From contig JAJFZO010000396.1 in assembly GCA_021397835.1 (NCBI GenBank), forward strand, positions 930,001 through 994,000: 64,000 nt of DNA, written 5' to 3'. The notes below the pieces were generated by a model. It saw nothing but the letters and a program-made list of their open reading frames with translations, searched no databases and was not told where the DNA came from. The stretch comes from Moringa oleifera (Eukaryota; Streptophyta; Magnoliopsida; Brassicales; Moringaceae). Shown in pieces: positions 23,736-35,639 of this stretch (position 1 is its first letter; each line of letters begins with the position of its first letter). The translations under genes were made by a program, and so were the position numbers.

Positions 23736-25759
23736 TACTACACCTAAAATATAAGTTCCTCTGATATAATTAACCTAAAATATTGTTAACATTTTTACCA
23801 TTAATTTTACAAGAACTGATGTTGAAGGCGTGGCTTTTATTAAAGCACTGACATTAAAAGCCCTAACATTTAACGCAAATTCTTGAGCAATTGGAGCTAA
23901 AAACCTTGTATAAACGGCTTTAACACTGGTTCTTAACAAACAGGCTTTAAAGACTTTTTATAACATAGCAATGGGCTTTTTTTTTTTTAATAAAAGAAGT
24001 TACTACTTAAAGAAAGCCTCCTTCATTTCCCCTTGTTTCTTATTCTTTTTTCCTTCTATTCAGCCATCCAAGCATTCAAGTATTTTTGTTAAATTCGAGA
24101 TTATGCAATAAGGTTCGATATTAATTTTCTTGGTCGTAAATATGTAATTTTTTCTTTATTTTTATTCAACTTGGTTTGAGTTTAAAGAATGAAATAAAAA
24201 ATGAGTTAGAGAATTGATATTATTTTTAAATTTACTTGATTAAGTGTGATTTAATGGGTGTTTTATAAATATATATTGATGAATTTATGTATTGATGAAT
24301 TTATATTTGATAAGTTAATTAATGAATTAAGTAAACCTTAGATAAATTTATATGTGATAAATTAATTGATGAATTAAGTAGATGTAAGTTACATGAATTT
24401 ATATTTTGATGAATTTAGGTTTGAATGACTATGTTAAGTAAGAATGGGTATATATTGATGAATTTGTATTGATTTTGAAATTAAAAAGTTACTTGATAAA
24501 TTAATTATATTTTAATTAATTAAATATTATTCTTAATTAGGTGCTAGTTAGATGTTAAATAGATAATTAATTAACTAAATATTTATTAAATAGTTAGATG
24601 TTAGTTAGATATTTTTTTAAGTAATTAGATGTTCTTTAGGTATATGTTTATTAGATGTTAATAATTAGTTAGATGTTAATTAAGTAGATGTAAATTACTT
24701 AATTTGATTTTAACTAATTAATTAGATGTTATTTAACTAGACAATTCATTAATTAGATAATCAATTAATTAGATTTTAGTTAGATAATTAATTAATTTGA
24801 TGTTATCTAATAAAATGTTAATTAGATATCTTTTACATGTTAATTAATTTAGTTAGATTGTAATTAATTAATTTGAGGTTACTAGATGTTAACTAGATAA
24901 TTAATTAATTATATGTTAATTTAATAAATTGATAGGCTTAATGATTTACACGTTAGCTTTTAGTTAGATGTTATTTAGATTTTAATTAATTAGCTAGTTA
25001 GATACTTGTAAAGTAATTAGATGATAATTAATTAATTAGATATTAACTAACTAAGTAGTTGTAAATTATCTAATTAAATTTTAATAAATTAATTAGATAT
25101 TAGTTATATGTTATTTATTTAATTAGATAACCTATTAATTAAATAAAGAATTAGTTAGATATTAACCAATTATACATTAATTAGATGTCATTTACATATT
25201 AATTAATTATTTAAATTTTAATTCCTTACACTGTGTTTACTTCTTTAGATAATTAATGAATTATATGTTATTTTGTTAGCCAGATAAGCTTAATAAACTA
25301 GCTGTTAGTTTTTTTAATAATTAATTAATTACATGTTAATTATTTAATTAGTTTTAGTTACATATATGTACATAGTTATTTAATAAAAAGCTAATTAAAC
25401 GCTATTTCATCTATCATTATTATAATTATTATTAGTTTTTATAATGACTTCATGTATATAAGATTCAGTAAATACCAAATTTTAATATAATAAATTTTAC
25501 ACTTTAGAATGGATAAGACTTGGATATTCGTTGATAAAATGTTAAAGTGTGAATAAATTTTTGGATTATACTGTTCAAGATAGTGATAACCCTAAATTAG
25601 TTCAGTTTTCATGTATTAAATATGATAATATTAAGCATTGTACTCCCTGTAAGATATAGAATCATTTATATATATATGAAATTAATAAAAACAATCAGAA
25701 TTGAACATAGTATAGAAAAATATGTATTGTTGGGCCTTCTATTAGTAGGAATGCTAGAA

Positions 25760-26505
25760 TTGTTAAAGAGGTCGAACACAGCGAAGAACTTAATAACATT
25801 GTAGAGATGGTGCAAGAGGCATTTGCAGAGTATGATAGTAACATTAACCATTTTGAGAGATCGAACACATCGAAGAACTTAATAACATTGTAGAGATGGT
25901 GCAAGAGGCATTTGCAGAATATGATAGTAACATTAACCACTTTGAGAGATTACTTGCGAGAGGTTATATTGTTGCAAGTGAAGTTATCTTCAAGAATGCT
26001 ACGTCTAATTAGATGTTCAATGAGCATCCACTAGCTTTTGGTGCTGTTAAGGTGATGTTGGATGCAGTTATTCATGATGCTATACAATTGTCTCGTTTGA
26101 AGTCTGATAGGATTATTTTTTTCTGCGCTCGGTCTAATTATTACTTAGCTGTGAGATTGGATCATTATTGGTGCACATGAGGTTACAATTTCATCCTATT
26201 GTTACTAATTATTTTTTTTTCAGTTATCGATTAAAAGCAACAAGATAAGTTGCTAGTTAATAGGGCATTGACATTGACAAAACCATAATCATCGCATCAA
26301 GTGTCTTCTGTTAGACTATCACCAACATTGCAGAAGATGTATAACTATGTGAGTAAGGCGATACCTCCTAATGAATCAATATACATACCTTACACGAATA
26401 TGTTTGCTATTAAAGGACAACTATATGTGACTCGAGAAGATATTATCCAATTTCATCACATAGCGGAGCTAAGTATCACCATTATTCTGTCTTATATTGT
26501 GTAAG
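25760..26505 (+). pseudogene. CACTA-borne coding remnant, Ulp1-type gene N-terminal region
   Basis: After the 89-bp duplication one frame reads EELNNIVEMVQEAFAEYDS, then HFERLLARGYIVASE, then a stop, FNEHPLAFGAVKVMLDAVIH and further codons. At 26301-26504 an intact stretch reads LQKMYNYVSKAIPPNESI, FAIKGQLYVTREDIIQFHHI, ending at SYIV followed by a GT that could be a splice donor. From memory, the last block resembles the segment upstream of the C48 (Ulp1-like) peptidase domain in transposon-carried genes of plants. The peptidase domain itself is absent. The first block resembles the N-terminal part of CACTA TNP2 proteins. Both assignments are inference. Confidence 0.45.
25772..25949. repeat. 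89-bp tandem duplication within CACTA 1
   Basis: Two nearly identical 89-bp units start at TCGAACACA (25772) and TCGAACACAT (25861). Since 89 is not a multiple of three, the duplication breaks the reading frame of the remnant it lies in. Near-identity of the copies indicates a recent event. Confidence 0.85.
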
Positions 26506-26959
26506 TGTTTTTTATTTTATTGGTTTGTTATTATATGACTACATTATATTTATATGTTTTTTTTTTATTTTTTTATACCTTACATGAATATATTAAAAAT
26601 AATAGTTCATCAAAAATTATTATTAAAAAAAAGATGTGACAGTTCATTAAAAATTGTCCTTAAGGGAGAGTACAAATCATTCAAAACTATCATTAAAAGG
26701 GGTCTTTAATGATAGTTTCATAAAAATTGTGGTTAAAAATCTCTTATTGACAATTTTTAATAAACTATCTTTAACAATTTTTAATTAACTATCATTACAA
26801 TTTTTAGTAAACTATCATTACAAACCCCTCATTTGATGATAGTTCTCAACTATCATTAAAACTTCCTTTAATGATAAGAACATAAATGAAAGTTATTAAA
26901 ACTATCATTAAAAATCATTTTTAACTGTTATTAAAGCCTATATTTATAGTAGTGTAATA

Positions 26960-27420
26960 GCAATTAAATTGTAATCCTTTTCTAAAGAATGATAAACTCT
27001 AGGTCAAATATTAGGTTCCTTGGCAATGCTAGACCATTAACTATTCTTTTAAGCTGATTATTGTAGCTTGAGATAGACATTGAGCCTTTGTGAGTTAAGT
27101 GTGGATTTGAGCTACATATACTTTGATCTCATTTGAGTTCCAAATAATTTCTCAAATACTACTTCATATTTCATGAGCTGCAGTGTTTATTTTGATTTGT
27201 TCAAGGATGTTTACTGATATTATGAACATTAGCTAACTTGCCAAAATTTATCTTGTTGAATCCAATCCCAAAAAGTAGAATTATCTTTCTCATTTTCTTT
27301 TCCATCTGAATTTAAAGATCGGACACTTGTTAATGGACAAGTGCATTGGTTTCCAGTAAGAATCTCTCTTTTTTTAGCCTCTTGCTAATGCTAGCGCATT
27401 TCTTTCTTCTTTTTTTTTTT
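26960..27420 (-). pseudogene. Possible Copia gag remnant
   Basis: On the minus strand at about 27000-27260 a broken frame reads LEQIKINTAAHEI, stop, SSI, stop, EIIWNSNEIKVYVAQIHT, which resembles the UBN2-type gag region of Copia elements (the part ending in INTAAHEIW...). Several stops interrupt it. No pol or LTR is recognised near it, so the call is weak. Confidence 0.3.
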
Positions 27421-27429
27421 TCCAGATTA

Positions 27430-28680
27430 TATAGTTTCCGTTATTAAGCTTAAGGTTGGGCTAAAAGTTGAATGAAGCAGTGGGTGAAAAGAGTTTCTTG
27501 ATTGGTGTATTCGTAGTGACGACGTTTGAACCTAAGTCACTAGATGTAGGCATGAATGCAAGTTTGATGGTTCTTATATCTCTATCTAAATCAAATTACA
27601 TTTGTTTGGGTTTTAAACTGATGTATCTATATTACATATGATAAATTTCTTTATAATAATTACTTACATTGATTTGACTTTTTTATTAGTTAGGCAATAA
27701 TGGCCTTGTACTGATGGTTTGATCCATACCATTTGTTATGACTTGAATTATTATTAATGGATTGAGCTAGTTGCTTAGCACATGCTTGTCTTATTGTTGA
27801 ATCAGATTGCCTAACACATAGGCACTTAGTAACTCGACCTGTTAATACTTAGTAACTTGGGATGTTGATATCGTTAACACTGTTTACCAAATGAAGATTA
27901 CCAATTTTGTCTTGAGTCAACCTTTTTTGAAAAATAGCTTTATTGTGGGCTTAGGACTATCATGCTCTAGATCTTTGTGGATCATCTTCAATATATCTTG
28001 AACTAGCATTTTGTGACTTTATTGAAGAGTTAAAGTCTCAACTGTGTTTAATCATGTCAATAAATTTGTGATAATTTTTTTTATTAATTCACTATAAATT
28101 TCAATATAAAAGGTTGGAGTTCTCATTTGGGCGCTAACTTAAGTATTCTATACATGACAGTGATCACTCTTTGATCACAACACCTTTTAGTTTATTTTTA
28201 CTGGCACACGAACGTTTATATTCATAAAAATATGTTGTCACGAAGAAATGAAATTTGATAACTTTTCCAATATCATGGCTTAAAACCTTACAAAACGGAG
28301 CTTACAATTGATATTTCATAAGCTTTTAGCAATTTTTGATTGTATGGACATCTAAACAAGCTGTAAATTTTTTTTTTTTTTATATATAATGATATTAAAA
28401 GTCAATAATGGCTCTTGAGTGAAGCTTTTAAATTTCATATTGTCCATAACCAATATTATAAAACAATATATAAAATTTTAATATTTAAAAAATATTTAAA
28501 ATTGTGAAAAGTATTTTCAAATACATGTATGACAATGAAACGTACAAAATTTATAAATACATATATCACTCTGAATTTCAAAACTTTGAAGTTCATTTAA
28601 AACTTTGAAAAGTACTCTCTCTCTTAATTTGTATTTTCAATTTTAAAAAATATTTAAACAAACCCTAATTGACAAGAGTT
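27430..28680. other. Intergenic, nothing recognised
   Basis: Moderately AT-rich sequence without a supported frame. It may contain further retroelement debris. No repeat ends were found. Confidence 0.4.
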
Positions 28681-28689
28681 AAATTGGAC

Positions 28690-29010
28690 TTTGTAGAAAA
28701 TTACTATAAAAAATTAAGTATATTTTTATTATTGAAATACTTAAAAAATGACAAGAATAAATTTCGTTTTTTAATTTCTAGTCGATCTCTTAATTTGAAT
28801 AATTTTCTTCACATAAAATTTATAAACTTTGATAATATATATTTTTTAAAAAATATGTTCAGCTCAAAAAAATTTTAATTTTTCTTTGCAATGATAGTTT
28901 GAATATTTTTTTTACATTAGTTTATATAAAATTTTAAGTTAAAATTTATAGCACATTATTTTTAATTTTTTAATAAAATTTAGTTCAACTATATGTGATA
29001 AATCAAGCTT
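28690..29010 (+). repeat. Dispersed ~300-bp repeat, copy 6
   Basis: Best-preserved core of the family: GCAATGATAGTTTGAATATT at about 28888, followed by ACATTAGTTTATATAAAATT. It lies about 500 bp from the 3' end of the glycosyltransferase gene. Confidence 0.5.
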
Positions 29011-29204
29011 TATTTGAAAATATTTTAAATTTGAAAATAAAAATTAAGATAAAAATATGCATAATGAGTATTTTCTTAATCCTTTGATGAAGCAAACACA
29101 TGTGCAATGCATACATTAGTCTTTTGAAACTTTATTCAACAACATTTGTCATTTGCCACTCACATGGGAAAGTTCAAACTTTATTCAATAAAAGTAAAAG
29201 ATTT

Positions 29205-29345
29205 GGACCTCAGCAGTCAGCATCCTCAGGCTGGCCGCCGGAACCAGCGGCACAAGCCCTCATGTTGCCTGCCCTCCTGTGCCGCTGCGGGTACGTGCGT
29301 TTCGGTCGTGGTGTGTCTCTCGGTTCAGAGATCAGATGGTAAAAA
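29205..29345. other. GC-rich patch of unknown origin
   Basis: About 130 bp are markedly GC-rich (GGCTGGCCGCCGGAACCAGC, CTGTGCCGCTGCGGGTACGT) in otherwise AT-rich DNA, just beyond the 3' end of the glycosyltransferase gene. Two plus-strand frames run through it, neither with a recognised domain. It could be a captured exon fragment or part of an unannotated gene. Confidence 0.4.
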
Positions 29346-29525
29346 GCACAACATGTTAAATATTCATCCATTAATTCCAACCTTTGAAAATAGGGGAAGT
29401 GTTTCTTTCAACAAAACTTCGTAACAAGAAATCAACCCTGTAGGAATCTAATTACCGAGGAAAGATAAGAACTATCAGTTGATGTGTTGATTTGAAAAAG
29501 AATAAAGGAAAAATCTGTGTATCTA

Positions 29526-30974
29526 CTAAGGGTGTCTGCAAAATGTATCGTTCTTGATACAAAGAAATAACCTCTCATATGCCAAAGCCATCTTGGTTGC
29601 GGTGAACATGGAAGCTGCATAGCTGCGGCATGCCTTTCCTCTCTGTGCAAGCCTCTCTCGGCCTTCACTCACCACTGCCTCTAATGCCTCCATGAAGGAC
29701 TCCACGTTGGGAGCAAACGTGTAACCGAACTCATCATCAACCACGATGGTACCTTTAATACTTGGAAACCTCGACGCCATAACTGGTTTGCCACTCATCA
29801 TCGCCTCCATTAGAGTCAGATCCAGACCTTGTGGTCTAAGGGTAGGATTCACAAAGATGTCGATAGCGTTGTAGAAGGCTCTCAATTGGGTTGGGTTCAT
29901 CGACCCCAAGACCATGACTTGAGGGCCCAATTCCTTGTATCTTTGCTCCCATGGACCAGACCCGGCAACGACTAAGTACACATCAGGATGCTTCTTCGTC
30001 AGCTTGGAGAACGCTTCGTGAAGTAAAGGGTGTCCTTTGTCTTTCACCAATCTTCCGGCGACGCCGAGCACGACGCTGGAGTTCTTGGGGATGCCAAGTT
30101 TAGACCTGAACTCTTGGCCTAATCTTGCATCCTCTGTGAAGTCTGTTTCATCAACACCGTTGAGAATTACATGGACCCTTCTGCTGGGGATTTGGTATAC
30201 GTCTCTTAACATTTCTCCACAGCTATCGCTTATCGCCACATGATGGGCATAGTTGTGGAAGAATCTGATCTCGTTCAAGATTTTGGGGATAACTCCATAT
30301 AAACTTCTGTTGAAATCCGGTGACACAGGCTCATCGGATTTACGAGTTAAATCCTGGTAAATACTTGACTGCAAGCTCTCAAGGGCTATCCCGTGCCATG
30401 AAACTGCAAGGTTAGGAACATTCCGTGCTAACCAATGAGGAAGGGCCACGCTCTCTGAGTGAACCACGTCGAATCGTTGGCGCTGGTTCTCCGCGTCGAA
30501 CTGCTCCCAGGCTTTGTTGTAACGCCACTTCCCTGGCTCACCTTCGTGGCAGTGTATCCGTGGATACCGCTCTTGAGAGAGAGCCGCAACACTTGCGTCC
30601 TCGACAGGAGAAGTAAATACATGAACTTGATGCCCTCTAAGAGCTAAAGCTGTGTGCAGGGTGTGAGCATGGCGCTCCATGCCACCCGGGGTGGTACCGA
30701 TAGGCCATTTACGGGAGAAAACGGCGATCTTGAGCTTCACTGGTGGGGGTTGATCCTCCCCGAAGGGAAGACGGTTCCACGAAAATAGCGCATCACGGAG
30801 ATCACCGGACCACGGGTTGACATGGGTAGTGGTCAAGGTGGTGCATATAGAGTTGGTAGAGATGTGGAGGAGGAAAAGGGCTGGTATGGTGAAGAGAACA
30901 ATGAAGAAGAGAGTGGTGCAGAGATTGGACTGGAATTGGAGATGAGTTTTCTTGGTTTTGTTGTTGAAGGCCAT
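29526..30974 (-). CDS. GT4-type glycosyltransferase, type II membrane protein
   Basis: An uninterrupted frame of 482 codons. The preferred start is the ATG at 30972-30974 (MAFNNKTKKTHLQFQSNLCT); the frame is open 13 codons further up with another ATG. A single hydrophobic segment (LFFIVLFTIPALFLLHI, residues about 22-38) after a short basic tail predicts a type II membrane anchor with a lumenal catalytic part, probably Golgi or ER. The N-terminal GT-B domain shows PGGMERHAHTLHTALALRGH and WHGIALES; the C-terminal domain shows NGVDETDF, GVAGRLVKDKGHPLLHEAFS, VVAGSGPWEQRY and PQGLDLTLMEAMMSGKPVMA. This is the layout of GT4 retaining transferases. Plant relatives have no firmly established donor or acceptor. 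The usual E-x7-E pair appears as Q-x7-E here. Intronless. Confidence 0.9.
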   Translation of the reverse strand: MAFNNKTKKTHLQFQSNLCTTLFFIVLFTIPALFLLHISTNSICTTLTTTHVNPWSGDLRDALFSWNRLPFGEDQPPPVKLKIAVFSRKWPIGTTPGGMERHAHTLHTALALRGHQVHVFTSPVEDASVAALSQERYPRIHCHEGEPGKWRYNKAWEQFDAENQRQRFDVVHSESVALPHWLARNVPNLAVSWHGIALESLQSSIYQDLTRKSDEPVSPDFNRSLYGVIPKILNEIRFFHNYAHHVAISDSCGEMLRDVYQIPSRRVHVILNGVDETDFTEDARLGQEFRSKLGIPKNSSVVLGVAGRLVKDKGHPLLHEAFSKLTKKHPDVYLVVAGSGPWEQRYKELGPQVMVLGSMNPTQLRAFYNAIDIFVNPTLRPQGLDLTLMEAMMSGKPVMASRFPSIKGTIVVDDEFGYTFAPNVESFMEALEAVVSEGRERLAQRGKACRSYAASMFTATKMALAYERLFLCIKNDTFCRHP

Positions 30975-31165
30975 TAATCTTATCTTGAGGATTCCCAAAC
31001 TAACAAAAAACAAATCGAGATGCGTCTCTGTGCGTGTCTTCTTCTTGTTTTTGTCTTGCGGTTTCTAATGCTGAAAATTTAGGGAAAGTGGGCGCAAGCT
31101 TTTTGTGGGGAGGTGGTGCGCGCACTCAGCCAAGCAAGTGCGTTTCTCACGCCTGCCCCTCCTTG

Positions 31166-31176
31166 TGATATAAAGA
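31166..31176 (-). promoter_or_regulatory. TATA box of glycosyltransferase gene
   Basis: On the minus strand CTTTATATCAC lies about 195 nt upstream of the chosen ATG, placing transcription start roughly 165 nt upstream of the ATG. The leader is CT- and AG-rich. The region between TATA box and ATG is clearly more GC-rich than its surroundings (GCGCGC and GGGGCAGGCGTG), as expected for a genic promoter. Confidence 0.45.
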
Positions 31177-31199
31177 AAGATCTTTTCTTCTTCTTTTGA

Positions 31200-31545
31200 C
31201 TTGTTTTATGGACAATCTTTCTCTATCCTTTTTCATTTCTACAAATTAGAGCAAACCTCATAAGCTAACATTGGTTTTTGTTAAAATGAAGAAACCCATT
31301 TAAAGTATTTTAATTATGCAATCAAAGTAGCATGCATGGTCTTAGTTTCCGTGATTCTCTCTCTTAATCAAACCATAGATTACATATGGACAGCCATTTA
31401 CTTGAGTGAACTTCACCGAACAAATCCATCACTCTTCGTTCTTCATTCAACCATTAATCTTTTCTCAACTTATAATTTAGTTTTACATACAATAAGAAAA
31501 AATCAATCATTAAAGTCCCAATGAAATTGTGAGATTTAATTCAAT
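31200..31545. other. Upstream flank of glycosyltransferase, no gene
   Basis: No coding structure is seen. A 62-codon plus-strand frame at 31336-31524 has no family resemblance. Confidence 0.45.
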
Positions 31546-31548
31546 CAT

Positions 31549-31935
31549 AAAAGCTCAATACAGCTTAAATGAGTAAAGGATCCTAATCCCTTTTAATAGA
31601 TAAAGATCGTTTACTAATCAAAATTGGTGCTGATCTTTTTTTAAAGGAAGATGAAAATGTATTTTTATAATTTATTATATCAATATGACTAAAAAAATCA
31701 TGATTGATTTCAGTAAAGTGACATGTGACAACATCTCTTTAAAAGCTCAATACAATTTAAATTAATAAAAAATCTTGTTTTTTTTAATAGATAAATATTT
31801 TCTATTGATTTAATTTGGTGACGATACTTGTTAAGAAAAGATAAAAGGTTATTATATTAATATGATAAAATAAATAAATAAATAAAATTAATATTAACAT
31901 ATGTCAGTATCTCTTTAAAAACTCAATATCGCATG
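31549..31935. repeat. ~190-bp tandem repeat, two copies plus a partial third
   Basis: Units start at AAAAGCTCAATACAGC (31549), AAAAGCTCAATACAAT (31741) and AAAAACTCAATATCGC (31917). Each is preceded by CATCTCTTTA or TATCTCTTTA in the later copies, and contains TTTTAATAGATAAA and a poly-T stretch. Diverged copies show an old local duplication. Confidence 0.7.
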
Positions 31936-31939
31936 CAAA

Positions 31940-34900
31940 AAAAATCTTGATCCTTCTCTCAATACCCATTTAAAAGAGAGAGTGTGAGAATTATTTTGAT
32001 GGGGAAGATTAATTAATAAATTTTATGTTGGTCTTGCTTTATAATTAATGTTTGCTTCATGCTCCATGTGCACCCCACAAATGCGGATTATTTTCAAAGC
32101 TTAATTTGAAAGCCCCCCATTTGTTGTTTAGCTACAACCTACAAAATAGATTCATCAACAAAAAGAAAAACATGCTTCCTCCTCCTTGGTTTGCCAAACT
32201 TATTTGATTATTCTATGGTACATGCCTTTATATATGGACCGTCTTAATTTCACTGTCCATGCCTAACAGGTGAACCAATTAAGCTTAGTTGTTTGGTGTA
32301 GATCCAATTGAAAATGAAAGTCAACTGTTTTGGAAACCTTAAATGGACTCATTTGCATGTCGATTTTGACTTTGGACACCTTTCACATTCTTAATTAAAG
32401 GAGGGATCTCTGAGTAATTTTTAAAGCAAGTAATTAATTAATTAATTATTTAAAAACCCATAATATAATAGTATTTTAGAGCTTATTATATAAATGTTTA
32501 ATGTGAGATAATGACTATATAAGCGCAATTTTTAGATGCATACTTTCATTTTGCTTAATTTCCAAGTAGCGAGAAGACTTGCTCTCTATGTTAAGGGCGC
32601 AATTTATGGTCAACTTTGAGTAAACTATTAAACTAGGAGTAGAACCTAGAAAAAGAAAAGGTAAAATTATGCACAATAGCCAATTAATATGTCACATGGA
32701 GGGGGCTTATATTTCAAGAAATGGCTGCATAATTTTCAAGCCCCAATTTCGCTCACATTATTCTACTAATATATGTACATATATGAAACAAAACCAAACA
32801 TAAAAATATAAAATTTGAATCCAAGCTAAATCAAATCCAAATACAAATACAAGTTCATTTCCCGAATATAAGCTAACTTTATTTGTAACATATTTAATAA
32901 AATAAACTAAACTTAACATTTCAAAATTATAAATTAAAAAATATTTATTGCAATAAATATATAATAACTTTAACCCACAATTATATCAAGTTCAGTAAAG
33001 TTTCTCCATCAATTTCTCTATCTTTTAAACAAGTAAAGATGTTATGAGATTAATAAATGAGAATTTAATTTATGGGTTATAACATTTTGGATCTTTAATT
33101 ATAGATTCTAAATCTTAGTGAATTTGAATTATCATGTATTTTTTGTTGTTTTATGTTACATCTTACTTAAATTTATTCAAATTTTTATATTTTTTAATAT
33201 ATAAAAGTTCATTATATTATTATAACACTTTCATTAATAAGATATATGGAGATAGGTGAGGCATATTCTTCTTCAATTATTTAAATAGATAAACAAGAAT
33301 GGGATGAGGATTCTCTTTTTATCTGAGATGAAGATTTCTTATCTTCTCTATATTTGTCAAATATGGAACAAGATGAGAATGAAGGTTAATTTCATAAGTA
33401 GGGGAAGAGACCGGTAAAGGTGTTAATAAAATTATCAAATTGTGAAAATCCATTGAATTAAATAAGATGATTTTTAATATTAATAGTTTGAAATGGTTTA
33501 AAAAATTATAAATTGTATTAATATAGTTTAATTTATTTTACAAAAATAAATAATTTATTTTAAATTAAATCAATATTTATATAAAATTTGAAAAACATGG
33601 TTAATATTTAAAAGTTTCTTCTCTTATAAACAATTAGTCTTATGTTACAAAAATGTAATTTTATATGTTGTAATTTATTTAAATTTTGACAAAATTTGGA
33701 CTTCTAAATTCATATTTTGATCGGTTTGTAATTTATTTTATTTTGAATTTTATGACTTAAATCAATTATATTTGATTATGCATTTTTTTAATTAGTAGTA
33801 AATTGATATGATTTGATATTTATTTTGAAAGCATATTGATAAATATCAAACCGCACCAAATCACACAACATTTTATGATACGGTTTGATGTGATTTATAC
33901 TATTCAAGTTAAACTATATGGTTAAGAGTAATTATTGAATCGCATTTATGATTTATGTATTAAAAAATAAAAAATAAAATTAATAGATTAAAATGTATAA
34001 TGAACACCCCTAAATGTGAGTGTTTTTTTTTTTTTTTACCAGCACAATTTGCAAGCGATCTCATGTTCTTAGCCATGGCATCAGATGTGTATAATTTTTA
34101 TCATTGTGGATATTGAGAAAACAATACATTTTCTTGTAAGGGACATTTTTTTTTTCATTTATCAGATCCTTATCTGTATCTCTTACACTGCACATGATCA
34201 CAAAACTTGTAACTACTCAGTTCACTATCTCATTCTAATATATCATACATATATTTTTATAGTAATGAATATTTTCAATCGGTGATCCCATACTTTGTAC
34301 TAAAAGTCTTCAATCATGATATCATCGACGGATATCATCTCTTTCATTAATTAACATAAAGCATCATAACACCTTTTAAAAATATGATGTTCAGACTTAA
34401 CAAACAATGAGAATAATTTTAACACCATCTCATAGCTCTTAATTTGTAGCATTCATCATGTCTTAAAATCATTATGCATCTGGATTCGAGGATTTCTCCA
34501 TGCCATCTAGATTAAATTCTGGATCTACTACATCCATTATCATTATCTAATATACATTGGAAAATTCATACACAATGAAAGATCCTTTTTTTTTTTAACA
34601 TAATTACTAATTTAGCCCTTAATTATAACTCTCGTTGATTCTCTTAAGTTGATTTCAAACGTAATATTACGATACAAAACAATATTTAGCCAAATAGTAT
34701 CTAACAATTTTAATATTTTTATAACCATGATTTTGACACTTAATTTTTATAGTTACATGAACATTTTATATTATCTTCGTCTATCAATTTCAAATGACTA
34801 AAAATAAACTAAAAAAAAATTTAATTCCATTTTAAAAAAATCTTGATTCAAAAGTACATTTTTCAACTTGAATCCTATTTGCTCACGAACGGATCTATTC

Positions 34901-35630
34901 ATTTTTGTTTCTTTTAATTATAAATTACTTATACTAGAAAATACCTAAAATGTAAAATAATTTAATATCCAAAAAATATTACAATAATAAAAAAAGAACT
35001 AAAAAAAAGACACCCTGTTATTATTAAGGTATATTAATACTAAGGTTTTAGAATTACTTAGATGCCATTATCATAATTAAAATTTATATAAAAAATAAAA
35101 CTAATTAACTAATAAATGAATGAGACGCAGAGGCAGAGCTTCAGCAACTCAATTGAACTATAAATGTAACACATATGCAGGATAGCATAGCATAGCCGTG
35201 ACAACTATCCTAAAATATTGATATGAAAACTTGATTGGATATCGAATTTATTATAAGTAAATACATTCAATTTCCATGCCATACATTATGCATGAATCAA
35301 TTTACGGATTACCTTCTATAATCTTGATACCTCAATAATTTCATCAATGCCCGAAATTATATCCCATGATTCTGATCAATCACCTCATCAATGGCATCAG
35401 ATCCATGCACAGCATCATCGAGGTATCACATTGGCTCATATAGCCTCCCTCTCTCCTTTAATTGCATCATATGCTCAAATTAATATATAACAAATTACAT
35501 TCCATTCTTGATTATGATTTTAATTAAGGGAAGACCCACTTTATTAATTTGATTAATTTCATCTAATTAAGCTCAAAGTTTTGCACAACATGTACATTAT
35601 GAATAGATACGTGTGTGTATATATGCAATT
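31940..35630. other. Intergenic AT-rich DNA, no gene seen
   Basis: I see no supported gene. The stretch 32000-32350 is a little less AT-rich. 33830-33930 contains short inverted sequences around AATCACACAACATTTTATGA and GGTTTGATGTGATTT, perhaps a small MITE-like relic. Confidence 0.4.
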
Positions 35631-35639
35631 AAGATCAGT

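Larger units (their letters stand above)
23736..26954. mobile_element. CACTA (En/Spm-type) element 1, defective
   Basis: The right end reads ...TATTTATAGTAGTG (26941-26954), the reverse of the CACTACTATAAATA type terminus of plant CACTA elements. The left end is degenerate (TACTACACCTAAAATATAAG at 23736). Flanking triplets TGA and TAA could be a decayed 3-bp target duplication. The right subterminal 350 bp is packed with alternating AACTATCATTAAA and complementary motifs, and the left 200 bp holds looser copies, as in CACTA subterminal repeats. The interior (24480-25400) is AT-rich with many TTAGATGTTAATTAG units, shared with CACTA element 2 at 44437-47416. Coding remnants lie at 25760-26505. 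Confidence 0.7.

Noticed and set aside
24480..25380. Repeated TTAATTAGATG units considered as a CRISPR-like or centromeric satellite array
   Set aside because: Spacing is irregular, there are no unique spacers, and the same sequence type recurs inside the sister CACTA element.
30425..30647. Three frames inside the glycosyltransferase gene
   Set aside because: They are shadows of a long intact coding sequence on the minus strand.
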